A DNA stretch of 9,366 nt from Candidatus Jorgensenbacteria bacterium. GTDB taxonomy: Bacteria > Patescibacteriota > Minisyncoccia > UBA6257 > GWB1-50-10. The stretch covers positions 1-9,366 of the forward strand of contig JACRFG010000073.1 of assembly GCA_016234345.1 (NCBI GenBank). Reading direction: 5' to 3'. Made by a program: the position numbers and the translations under genes. The stretch's first letter is position 1. Every line of letters starts with the position of its first letter. Below are positions 1-6,133 of this stretch, piece after piece. The notes under the pieces are model-generated. The model was not told the DNA's origin. It searched no databases and was given only the letters and a program-made list of their open reading frames with translations.

Positions 1-988
1 CAGCAAACTCTTTTTCGTGAAGAACTGTCCGCCTGAAATCATGAAATTTAGGCACGAACGTAACCTTACCATTTCTGCCACAATGAGTTGCTCTCACCGA
101 AACGCATCCGACCATATTCTCGGTCGAAAGAACTTCATCGATTTTGTGAAGCGCCGGCACTGCAATTGAAGGCACACCTTCATAATATGGCAGATGCGCA
201 GCCGTACCGGTACAACCAACAAGAATCAGATCGGGTTCTTTTGAAAAAGTGCGCGGCGTGAAACTGTTAATCAACCGCTGCATGAAACTCGTGATGATTC
301 GATAGAACCACGGCTGACGTCTTGGAACGATCACGCGAATTTCATCAACACCTTCCATCCGAACCGGGATCTTTACCTCGGTATCATAGAAACCGTCACG
401 ACGTTCTCCATGAAGCACGATATCATTAGTCCCGTTTCGACGTCGACGATTTTGAAGTGCTTCCAAAATCTCTACGCCGATCGGCTTGTCGTATACATCT
501 TCAGCAATGACAATGTGGTACCGCATCTCGGGAATAACCGGTAAAAAACCATCAAGCCCTTTGGACATTTCATCAACAAATCTTTTGCGGAACGAATCGG
601 ACAGCTCCTGCATTTTGGATTTCGCTTCGTTCTTTAATTCAACAACACTATCTTTCAATTGCTGCTTTTTGGCTTTAAGCGATGCCCGATCAAAAGTACC
701 TCGACTGACCTGCGCTTCTAAACGCTCAACTGTTTGTGCGTTTTCGGCACCACGGTCTTCAAGTTCAACTGCCAACTCTGTTTTCAAGATATCGATTTCG
801 CTCTGCAAACGGTCTTTGTACTCTTGTTCAAGAAACTTACCGTCAACAATATGACCGGCAAGTATAATGAAACGGGCACGATCCGAAACTGCCGCATCAC
901 GAAACATCTTGACCAAATAATCACGACTTTGAGTCGGCCATTTGAGTCCAGATACAGCAGTGAAAAGTGCACGATCTTTTTCGTTCAT
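1..988 (-). CDS. Metallophosphoesterase-fold protein with coiled-coil insert, catalytic motifs degenerate; C-terminus beyond window
   Basis: Open frame of 329 codons from an ATG at 988 to the left edge, no stop, so the C-terminus is missing. A good Shine-Dalgarno (AGGAGAG) sits 5 nt before the ATG. The layout matches calcineurin-like metallophosphoesterases, but the metal ligands do not. Residues 12-17 read VSGLKW where VSDLHW would be expected. Residues 44-50 read AGHIVDG against AGDIVDG. Residues 161-167 (IAEDVYD) stand where a GNHD motif would lie. Residues 252-261 (PDLILVGCTG) resemble PDLILVGHTH, followed by a family-like LPYYEGVPSIAVPAL at 266-280. Residues about 52-147 are a charged, heptad-rich coiled coil inserted between motifs II and III. 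I infer a non-catalytic, scaffold or nucleic-acid-binding relative, or a divergent enzyme. The fold assignment comes from motif spacing only and is moderately secure; the function is unknown. It has its own promoter, downstream of guaB. Confidence 0.6.
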   Translation of the reverse strand, partial: MNEKDRALFTAVSGLKWPTQSRDYLVKMFRDAAVSDRARFIILAGHIVDGKFLEQEYKDRLQSEIDILKTELAVELEDRGAENAQTVERLEAQVSRGTFDRASLKAKKQQLKDSVVELKNEAKSKMQELSDSFRKRFVDEMSKGLDGFLPVIPEMRYHIVIAEDVYDKPIGVEILEALQNRRRRNGTNDIVLHGERRDGFYDTEVKIPVRMEGVDEIRVIVPRRQPWFYRIITSFMQRLINSFTPRTFSKEPDLILVGCTGTAAHLPYYEGVPSIAVPALHKIDEVLSTENMVGCVSVRATHCGRNGKVTFVPKFHDFRRTVLHEKEFA

Positions 989-1046
989 TCGAACTCTCCT
1001 TTTCTTTCTTTTTTAGAATATAGTTTGACAAATAACTGCTGGTCGC

Positions 1047-1075
1047 ATTATGCCTTTTCTTCAAACAAAAGTCAA
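1047..1075 (-). promoter_or_regulatory. Sigma70-type promoter of the gene ending at the left edge
   Basis: On the minus strand TTGACT (1075-1070) and CATAAT (1052-1047) are separated by exactly 17 nt. Transcription would start near 1040, giving a leader of about 50 nt to the ATG at 988. The gap 989-1127 holds this promoter and no gene. I see no convincing terminator for guaB there, so read-through from guaB is possible. A short CGATC/GATCG inverted repeat just after the guaB stop lacks a T-tract. Confidence 0.6.
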
Positions 1076-1127
1076 CACAGGCCTACTGTTCCCGATCGTT
1101 TAGATCGACCGCCAACCGCTTTTATTT

Positions 1128-2606
1128 TTATATTTTTGCCCTTCCTTCAAAATGCCCCGCCTCGGATTGAAGTCTGAACTTCCGTTCTTGAAATTCCTTA
1201 ACAGTAAACGCATCGGCATAACTCATAGAAGAACGCACATTGCCCAAAAGTCCTTTAATTATCTCTTCAACGCTTTCGCCTTTATAAGAGACTTTACGAC
1301 TTACACCCTCCGGAGCGCGCACATGGTCTAAATCGCCTGCTTCAACCCTGGAAATCTGCGTATCAAGCGCTGCAGAACCGCGGTAAACCTTGAATCGCTC
1401 TCCGGCATCATAATATACCTCTCCCGGCGATTCTTCTGTTCCTGCAAAAAGTCCACCCAGCATCACGCTGTCCGCGCCGGCAACCAGCGCTTTTGCAAAT
1501 TCACCGCCGGTACTGATACCGCCATCGGCAATAAGAGACGCGTCGTGCGCTTTGGTAATCGCGGCACATTCCGCAATCGCCGTAAGCTGCGGTACCCCAA
1601 CTCCTGTTTCGATTCTGGTTTTACAGGCCGAGCCCGGACCGATACCAACCTTCACACCATCTGCTCCTGCTTTAACAAGAAGAAGGGCGCCTTCGGGCGT
1701 ATCGACATTACCGACGACGAGCGCAACCTTGGAAAATCCCTTACGAATCATTCGCACCGCATCTACTGCTAAATATGAATTGGCTCGCGCCGTATCGACA
1801 AGAATAATATCGGCACCGGCCCCAATGAGCGCTTCTGTTTCTTCTAAAACTCCATGAGAAACTCCCACTGTAGCACCCACAAGCAAACGGCCCTTTTTGT
1901 CACGAGCCGCATTTTCAAACTGAACTTTTTTTAAAATATCTTTGGCGGTTATCAATCCCTTAAGGCGGCCCTTGTGGTCCACGAGAGGTAATTTTTCCAC
2001 CTTGTGCTTTTGAAGCAGGGCAACGGCTTCGGTAGTAGTAATCGTAGGCAAAGCGGTAATAAGCGGTAGCGGCGTCATAATATCTTTCACAAAAAGCTTT
2101 TCTATCTTTTCTCCATATTTATATCGGATAAATCGGGTGTCGCGTGAACTGATTATTCCCTTAAGACGACCCTCGCGGTCAACCACCAAAACTCCGGAAA
2201 TGCCTTTTTTAGACATCATGTTTTCGGTATCAAGAAAACTATTGTCCGGTGTGACTGTCCACGGATTTTTTATCATTTCATTGTCGGCGCGCTTAACCTT
2301 TTCTACTTCTTCTACTCGTTTCTTTAATGGCAGAAATTGATGTATAAAACCGATCCCGCCAAGCCTCGCAAGAGCTATGGCCATTGCCGATTCCGTAACA
2401 TCCGCCATATTCGCGGATACTATAGGGATGTTAAGTTTAATATGTGGGGCTAAGGAAACACTCAGATTTTTAATGTCCGAACGCTTATTGATCCTCGATG
2501 TCTCATCGATAATATAAGCATCAGCAAACGTAACCGCATGAGACGCAAAAAGTCCTTTTTTGACCATGTATTGCCGAACCAATGTTTTAAGTTTTGGGAT
2601 GGTCAT
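1128..2606 (-). CDS. guaB: IMP dehydrogenase / GMP reductase family protein with two CBS domains
   Basis: A 492-residue TIM-barrel oxidoreductase of purine nucleotide interconversion, split by a CBS pair (about 113-163 and 176-226). Seen: substrate-loop GIGPGSACKTRIETGVGVPQ at 321-340 with catalytic Cys328 and Thr330; phosphate-binding ADGGIS at 360-365; LGGLFAGTEESPGE at 383-396; YRG at 408-410; PEG at 432-434. IMPDH proper turns IMP into XMP with NAD+. Its flap carries an Arg-Tyr dyad (DRYFQ in E. coli), but here the stretch between YRG and PEG is short and has no RY pair. The usual DxAHGHS segment reads DTARANS. A CBS-containing GMP reductase (as in mycobacterial GuaB1) is therefore a real alternative. 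I prefer the ATG at 2606; a TTG at 2612 is the only nearby alternative, and neither has a strong Shine-Dalgarno. It follows the ddl stop by 18 nt, so it is probably co-transcribed and translationally coupled. Confidence 0.9.
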   Translation of the reverse strand: MTIPKLKTLVRQYMVKKGLFASHAVTFADAYIIDETSRINKRSDIKNLSVSLAPHIKLNIPIVSANMADVTESAMAIALARLGGIGFIHQFLPLKKRVEEVEKVKRADNEMIKNPWTVTPDNSFLDTENMMSKKGISGVLVVDREGRLKGIISSRDTRFIRYKYGEKIEKLFVKDIMTPLPLITALPTITTTEAVALLQKHKVEKLPLVDHKGRLKGLITAKDILKKVQFENAARDKKGRLLVGATVGVSHGVLEETEALIGAGADIILVDTARANSYLAVDAVRMIRKGFSKVALVVGNVDTPEGALLLVKAGADGVKVGIGPGSACKTRIETGVGVPQLTAIAECAAITKAHDASLIADGGISTGGEFAKALVAGADSVMLGGLFAGTEESPGEVYYDAGERFKVYRGSAALDTQISRVEAGDLDHVRAPEGVSRKVSYKGESVEEIIKGLLGNVRSSMSYADAFTVKEFQERKFRLQSEAGHFEGRAKI

Positions 2607-2624
2607 ACTCAAAAAACCAAAAAA

Positions 2625-3659
2625 TTATGCGCCTCGGCGTGAAGATCTATGAAGCGCTCCACGAATCATTATATCGAATAAGTCGCCGAGAACCATGCCG
2701 CTTGCCTCTGCTGCTTTAGGCACCAAACTTGCCTTCGTAAATCCCGGTATAGTATTGATTTCCAATACATGCGGCGTGCCGTGCCTATCAATAATCATAT
2801 CGGTTCGCGAAACTCCCGACGCATCAACCGCTTTATGAACTTTAAGCGCAATTTGTTGAATCATTCGAATAAAACTATCCGGTAGGCGGGCCGGAGTAAT
2901 TTCTAAAGATCCGCCGGTCTCATATTTGGCTCGATAGTCAAAAAAATGACTGACCTTAGGAACGATTTCTGTTGGAAGCAACGAAAACGCGCTACCGCTC
3001 CATCCATGATCAACAACACCGCAGGTAACTTCGATACCACGTATGAAATTTTGGATAAGCGCGGAACGGGAAACTTTGCATACTTCATCCATCGCCTCTA
3101 TAAGCTCGTTTTGTTCACGAACAATAGTAACGCCTACCGACGAACCGTTATCGTTCGGTTTTATTACAACAGGGTACCCGAGATAATATCGTATGCGTTC
3201 GAAAATACGGATTGGGGCCGTTTCCCATTCTTTCCGTGAAACGAAAAATGAAAGCGGCGTCTCCAAACCAATATCGCGCAAAAGTCTTAACGATAAAAAT
3301 TTATTCATCGCCAACGCGCTCGAAAGTGCATTCGAGCCGGTATAAGGCAAACCGACTGCCTCAAGTTCGGATTGAACCGTGCCGTCTTCGCCATACGTGC
3401 CGTGAAGCGCGACAAAGGCGACATCGTCCTGTTTTGCAAGTTCTTCGGGCGGAATCTCCCATTTCCCTTTCTTGTCTATCAGAACTTTTTTGACATCGTG
3501 TTTTTCTCTATTAATGGCCAGGGCGACATTTTCGCCGCTTTTCAATGAAACTTCGTGTTCGGATGATGGGCCGCCCATAAGTACGGCGACTCTTATTTTT
3601 TTAGCTTTTGGTTCAACTGTTTTCTTCACATCAATCTTTTGTCCCGAACTTCCTTTCAT
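2625..3659 (-). CDS. ddl: D-alanine--D-alanine ligase
   Basis: ATP-grasp ligase that joins two D-Ala for the peptidoglycan precursor in the cytoplasm; 344 residues, slightly longer than usual because of a basic 20-residue N-terminal extension. Family motifs are all present: MGGPSSEHEVSL at 28-39 with the substrate-binding Glu, HGTYGEDGTVQ at 86-96, MNK at 118-120, KPNDNGSSVGV at 167-177, FDYRAKY at 240-246 (omega-loop Tyr), RTDM at 285-288, LEINTIPGFT at 299-308 with metal ligands, and SLVPKAAEASG at 311-321. It looks active. An in-frame TAG lies 12 nt before the ATG at 3659, so this start is the only reasonable one. There is no Shine-Dalgarno, and a GATAAT hexamer 15 nt upstream could give a very short leader. 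First gene of ddl-guaB; separated from fic by a terminator. Confidence 0.95.
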   Translation of the reverse strand: MKGSSGQKIDVKKTVEPKAKKIRVAVLMGGPSSEHEVSLKSGENVALAINREKHDVKKVLIDKKGKWEIPPEELAKQDDVAFVALHGTYGEDGTVQSELEAVGLPYTGSNALSSALAMNKFLSLRLLRDIGLETPLSFFVSRKEWETAPIRIFERIRYYLGYPVVIKPNDNGSSVGVTIVREQNELIEAMDEVCKVSRSALIQNFIRGIEVTCGVVDHGWSGSAFSLLPTEIVPKVSHFFDYRAKYETGGSLEITPARLPDSFIRMIQQIALKVHKAVDASGVSRTDMIIDRHGTPHVLEINTIPGFTKASLVPKAAEASGMVLGDLFDIMIRGALHRSSRRGA

Positions 3660-3685
3660 GCTTACAATCTAACAATTATCCGCCC

Positions 3686-3718
3686 AAAAATAAAGCCGGC
3701 TTTTAAAAAAGCCGGCTT
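3686..3718 (-). terminator. Rho-independent terminator of the fic gene
   Basis: Two copies of AAGCCGGCTT (3693-3702 and 3709-3718), each itself palindromic, form a 10-bp stem with a 6-nt A/T loop. On the minus strand this is followed by TATTTTT. The TAA stop of the Fic gene (3719-3717) overlaps the base of the stem. Confidence 0.85.
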
Positions 3719-4460
3719 AAAAATCAATCATATCTTCCTCTGAAATAGTCTCAATACGACCAACAATGGATTCTGGCTCAAACACACGAATTCGGAAATA
3801 TTCGCGCATTTTTTCTCGATCACTGAAAGCTGGATAATACGTTTTAGTCTTATCGTATTCCCAAAAAATAAACGGCTTAATTCCTGCATACTGCAACATA
3901 TAGTACGCGAGTGCGCGGCCAGTTCTGCCATTACCATCTGCAAATGGATGAATTTCTTCAAAATCGAAGTGAAGATCAGCAATACTTCTTACATTCTCTT
4001 CTCGAGAAAAACGCGCTGCGCGTTCTTGCCATAAATGAGCCCGTCGAAACCATTGCTTCATTAAAACCGGCACTTTAGAAGGAGATGGGCATCTTTTAAC
4101 TACTTTTGTAATTTCAGAAAACTTTGGATGCTCCCCCGCAAAAGATATTGTTAGCTCGCGTGAAACAATCGAAACACGTATATTCCGATACTGCCCAATA
4201 AATCGTATCGGAAGTCTTTTGCCGCCTCTCTTCTCATGCTGCTCTGCTGTGATATACGCTTGAACCGTACCAATAACCGAATCGGTAATTTGTTTTTTAT
4301 TACGGGCTAATTCCCGAAGCAAAAGCATCGCGCCAACATGGCCATGCACTTTACCGCTTACAATCTCATCCCGAAGTTTCTTCCGATCATTCTGAATTCC
4401 TTCTATCAAATCCGATTCATATACAAAATTCCAAATAAAACGTTTCGAGTTCTTATCCAT
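3717..4460 (-). CDS. Fic domain protein, probably AMP-transferase with N-terminal inhibitory motif
   Basis: About 247 residues. The complete Fic signature HPFADGNGRTGR (172-183 counted from the alternative TTG start, one residue earlier) includes the catalytic His and the phosphate-binding GNGR, so nucleotidyl transfer (usually AMP from ATP onto a protein hydroxyl) should be possible. Near the N-terminus, SDLIEG (17-22) fits the inhibitory consensus [S/T]xxxE[G/N], making this a class II Fic protein, normally self-inhibited by that Glu. FIGQYRN (88-94) matches the conserved GxYR of the Fic_N/Fic core. There is no antitoxin-like partner beside it, as expected when the inhibitor is fused. The ATG at 4460 is chosen because AAGG lies 7 nt upstream; TTG at 4463 is possible but too close. 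The target protein is unknown. It has its own terminator, and a 12-bp palindrome lies just upstream. Confidence 0.93.
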   Translation of the reverse strand: MDKNSKRFIWNFVYESDLIEGIQNDRKKLRDEIVSGKVHGHVGAMLLLRELARNKKQITDSVIGTVQAYITAEQHEKRGGKRLPIRFIGQYRNIRVSIVSRELTISFAGEHPKFSEITKVVKRCPSPSKVPVLMKQWFRRAHLWQERAARFSREENVRSIADLHFDFEEIHPFADGNGRTGRALAYYMLQYAGIKPFIFWEYDKTKTYYPAFSDREKMREYFRIRVFEPESIVGRIETISEEDMIDF

Positions 4461-4474
4461 CAATCAACCTTTTT

Positions 4475-4486
4475 ACGTTTAAACGT
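4475..4486. promoter_or_regulatory. 12-bp perfect palindrome in the fic leader, possible operator
   Basis: ACGTTTAAACGT is a perfect palindrome about 15 nt before the fic ATG. A TATATT hexamer (4502-4497 on the minus strand) would start transcription near 4490, putting the palindrome at about +5 to +16. No good -35 is visible. Operator function is inferred only from position and symmetry. Confidence 0.35.
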
Positions 4487-4517
4487 TGCTGTAATCAATA
4501 TAGCAATTCTGATATAA

Positions 4518-4546
4518 ACAAAAAAGAGACCGGCATGGCCTCTTTT
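4518..4546 (-). terminator. Rho-independent terminator of the thioesterase gene
   Basis: On the minus-strand transcript AAGAGGCC pairs with GGUCUCUU (one G-U pair) around a 5-nt loop and is followed by UUUU. As read on the plus strand the same pair is an A/C mismatch, so it is better suited to minus-strand transcription. It lies 12 nt downstream of the thioesterase stop. Confidence 0.75.
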
Positions 4547-4558
4547 AATAATTTAAAC

Positions 4559-5026
4559 CTAATGTTCGAGACGTCTCATGCGTCGAACATCTGCTTCCTT
4601 GTAACGCCGTTTTTCTTCCGCCGTTTCAGCCACCACCTGACGGATATGAATAGGTTTACATTGATCATCAAGCGCTACAAACGTGAAATAAGCAGAAACA
4701 ACGTGTCTCCGCGTATTCTCTTTTAAGTCTTCGGCATACACTTTAACCCCGATCTCTAAAGATGAATTCCACGTACGATTAACCGCTGCCTTGAATACAA
4801 GCACTTCGCCCTGTCTGGCTGGTGCAAGAAATTTCATAGAATCAACAAGAAGCGTAACGCAGGTTTTTCCGCTATGACGCATAGCAACAGTGCCCGCCAG
4901 ACGATCTGCAATTTCCATGACACGTCCGCCAAACACGGTATTGTTGGAATTCAAGTCTCCCGGCATAAGCATATACGGTAGGTTGTCCACCGCCGAAAAC
5001 GAAACCGGCATAATCCCATCATTCAT
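4559..5026 (-). CDS. Hotdog-fold acyl-CoA thioesterase (YciA/BFIT-like)
   Basis: About 155 residues, one hotdog domain of the acyl-CoA hydrolase family, hydrolysing acyl-CoA to free acid and CoA in the cytoplasm; these usually work as oligomers. The signature GDLNSNNTVFGGRVMEIAD matches the YciA-type SDTNANGTLFGG segment, with the catalytic-site Asp and Asn kept. It is followed by VDSMKFLAPARQGE, the usual second helix/strand, and VVSAYFTFVALDD near the end. Substrate range cannot be told from sequence. I choose the ATG at 5026: GAGG then stands 9 nt upstream, whereas for the ATG at 5032 it is only 3 nt away. The last 30 residues are highly charged (EEKRRYKEADVRRMRRLEH). It is monocistronic, with its own terminator, and shares its leader with the TrpF-like gene upstream. 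Confidence 0.9.
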   Translation of the reverse strand: MNDGIMPVSFSAVDNLPYMLMPGDLNSNNTVFGGRVMEIADRLAGTVAMRHSGKTCVTLLVDSMKFLAPARQGEVLVFKAAVNRTWNSSLEIGVKVYAEDLKENTRRHVVSAYFTFVALDDQCKPIHIRQVVAETAEEKRRYKEADVRRMRRLEH

Positions 5027-5036
5027 CAACATATTC

Positions 5037-5097
5037 CTCTTTATTTAGTAATGATCTGCTTACAAACTACCATCACTCTGCTACATAATGCAAGAAA
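5037..5097 (-). repeat. Duplicated promoter/leader, copy A (before thioesterase)
   Basis: A 61-nt segment aligned without gaps to 5925-5985; I count 44 of 61 identical positions. The proximal 21 nt (5037-5057) and distal 11 nt (5087-5097) are identical in both copies, with a variable middle. The proximal block ends in AAATAAAGAG, which supplies the Shine-Dalgarno. A conserved TTGCAT followed after 18 nt by TAGnnT could be a weak promoter. It sits directly before the thioesterase start. Confidence 0.7.
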
Positions 5098-5100
5098 CTA

Positions 5101-5133
5101 AATAAAAATCCCCGGCTCTTAAAAAGTGGGGAT
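5101..5133 (-). terminator. Rho-independent terminator of the TrpF-like gene
   Basis: On the minus strand ATCCCC (5133-5128) pairs with GGGGAT (5113-5108), with possible extra CTT/AAG pairing inside, followed by TTTTATT. It lies 16 nt after the stop codon of the TrpF-like gene. Confidence 0.75.
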
Positions 5134-5149
5134 GATTTATCATCTTGAA

Positions 5150-5917
5150 TTAAACTAGAAGTTGAAGAGCTTTAATAACATAGTTTGCTGCCATACTCCA
5201 GTCGATTGGATCAAGAGCATTACCACTGGGCCGTAATTGCCCTTGGGCATCAATACTTAGATCGGAAAATCTTTCAGCAAGCGGTTTAACCAAATCCATG
5301 GTCTTAGGGCCCAATCCTCCCGCCACGCCAATACCGAGCATCGGAAAACTTTCTTTGATTGCCTCTACGAAAGGAATCAATCCCACGGCATTCATACCAA
5401 GGCCACGGCCCATACTCTTATCCAAAAGAACACGATGAATCACGCCTTTGTAGTCACCGAGACGCTCGACAACTCTTTGTGGATCGTTGCCGACCTCCTC
5501 CAACGCGTTCTTGCCAATCTGAAGGATTACCTCAATCTGTTTGCGCGAAACGTAAATTCCATTGACGACCTGGTCTGGATCGGGCCAAATCATGTCGAGT
5601 TGAATAGCATGGATGCCGATGCCACCGTAAGAGATGGCTCGTGCCAAGCTCTTCGAAAACTCTGGATCGCTATCGTAATCAGCATAATGCAAACAATTAT
5701 AAGTATCATGAGAAGAAAAAATGCCGGCAATCGTATCTTTCGACGGAAAAGCACTTTGCCATTTGGTCGGCAAATCATGAAGAGTTTTATAGCTCATCAT
5801 GACACCCACATGGAGTTTCCGTCTCGACCCTTTCGAAAGATATTCTGAGAAAACTTTGGACATATCTTTAACCTGTCCGAAGTCCATGAAATCGGTAATG
5901 CCGATATACGGATCCAT
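5150..5917 (-). CDS. TrpF-like (phosphoribosylanthranilate isomerase-like) TIM-barrel protein, function unknown
   Basis: 255 residues with no signal or membrane segment. Several stretches line up with phosphoribosylanthranilate isomerase: GIT at 6-8 near the N-terminus, AIQLD at 104-108 (TrpF has QLHG), VLLDKSMGRGLG at 163-174 with Asp166 where TrpF has its general acid in LLD, phosphate-binding VAGGLGP at 198-204, and DLSIDAQG at 219-226 (TrpF has VDVSSGVE). The catalytic Cys of the TrpF start (KICGIT) is replaced by Ile (PYIGIT). No other trp gene is near, so tryptophan synthesis is doubtful. I infer a TIM barrel binding a phosphorylated sugar or nucleotide and performing a related or different reaction. 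ATG at 5917 has only a weak AAAGAGAT upstream. It shares its leader with the thioesterase gene and has its own terminator. Confidence 0.85.
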   Translation of the reverse strand: MDPYIGITDFMDFGQVKDMSKVFSEYLSKGSRRKLHVGVMMSYKTLHDLPTKWQSAFPSKDTIAGIFSSHDTYNCLHYADYDSDPEFSKSLARAISYGGIGIHAIQLDMIWPDPDQVVNGIYVSRKQIEVILQIGKNALEEVGNDPQRVVERLGDYKGVIHRVLLDKSMGRGLGMNAVGLIPFVEAIKESFPMLGIGVAGGLGPKTMDLVKPLAERFSDLSIDAQGQLRPSGNALDPIDWSMAANYVIKALQLLV

Positions 5918-5924
5918 TGCTTAT

Positions 5925-5985
5925 CTCTTTATTTAGTAATGATCTTTCTATAGGCTATCACCACCTCATTCTTAAATGCAAGAAA
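5925..5985 (-). repeat. Duplicated promoter/leader, copy B (before TrpF-like gene)
   Basis: Partner of 5037-5097 (same length, ungapped). In this copy TTAAGA (5975-5970) and TATAGA (5952-5947) with a 17-nt spacer also make a plausible promoter, starting near 5940. The identical 21-nt block (5925-5945) would then be nearly the whole 5' leader. The better-conserved leader compared with the promoter middle suggests the leader itself is under selection, or a fairly recent duplication. Confidence 0.7.
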
Positions 5986-5993
5986 TACGCGAT

Positions 5994-6032
5994 TGCAAAA
6001 ACAGGATAGCTTTATATGCTATCCTGTTTTGC
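5994..6032. terminator. Strong bidirectional hairpin terminator after the SET gene region
   Basis: AACAGGATAGC pairs with GCTATCCTGTT over 11 bp around TTTATAT. The minus strand continues with TTTTTGC and the plus strand with TTTTGC. It ends the tRNA-Trp/SET transcript and insulates the TrpF-like gene. The TAG of the small ORF at 6019-6120 falls inside the stem. Confidence 0.85.
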
Positions 6033-6120
6033 TTGCGGTATGTCTCGGGCTTGAACCGATCCTATACAAGCATTGCGGGGCTTCTTTGAAGATCGTCTCA
6101 GGGGGCTCTCCGTCGAGCAT
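6019..6120 (-). CDS. Possible small ORF, 33 aa, unrecognised
   Basis: ATG at 6120 opens a frame of 33 codons ending in a TAG inside the terminator stem. The product begins MLDGEPPETIFKEAPQ and has a protein-like mix of residues. The stretch 6034-6133 is visibly more GC-rich than its surroundings. There is no clear Shine-Dalgarno, and the frame differs from that of the SET gene just upstream, whose stop is 13 nt away. I do not recognise the peptide. It could be a real small gene, the remnant of a larger one, or chance. I also considered a structured RNA and found only a 6-bp AGCATC/GATGCT hairpin near 6117-6135. Confidence 0.25.
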   Translation of the reverse strand: MLDGEPPETIFKEAPQCLYRIGSSPRHTASKTG

Positions 6121-6133
6121 CTCGGTCGGATGC

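Noticed and set aside
1083..1127. Possible terminator after guaB
   Set aside because: Only a 5-bp CGATC/GATCG stem with no following T-tract on the minus strand.
486..1177. Plus-strand frames over the left-edge gene
   Set aside because: They are antisense to a 329-codon minus-strand frame with a strong Shine-Dalgarno and promoter, and their products look random (Ser/Phe-rich).
2946..3672. Plus-strand frames over ddl
   Set aside because: All ddl motifs lie on the minus strand; these are shadows of it.
3717..4460. Fic/Doc-type toxin-antitoxin pair
   Set aside because: No small antitoxin gene flanks it; the inhibitory motif is within the protein itself, which fits a class II Fic and not a Doc/Phd module.
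5037..5985. CRISPR array or transposon ends as explanation of the two similar 61-nt segments
   Set aside because: Only two copies about 890 nt apart, both in the same orientation at gene starts, with no transposase or spacer structure.
6037..6080. T-arm-like sequence GGTTCAAGCC on the minus strand, suggesting another tRNA
   Set aside because: The T-stem has only 4 pairs, no 5' partner for the would-be acceptor (GGTATGT) is found upstream, and no anticodon arm can be drawn.
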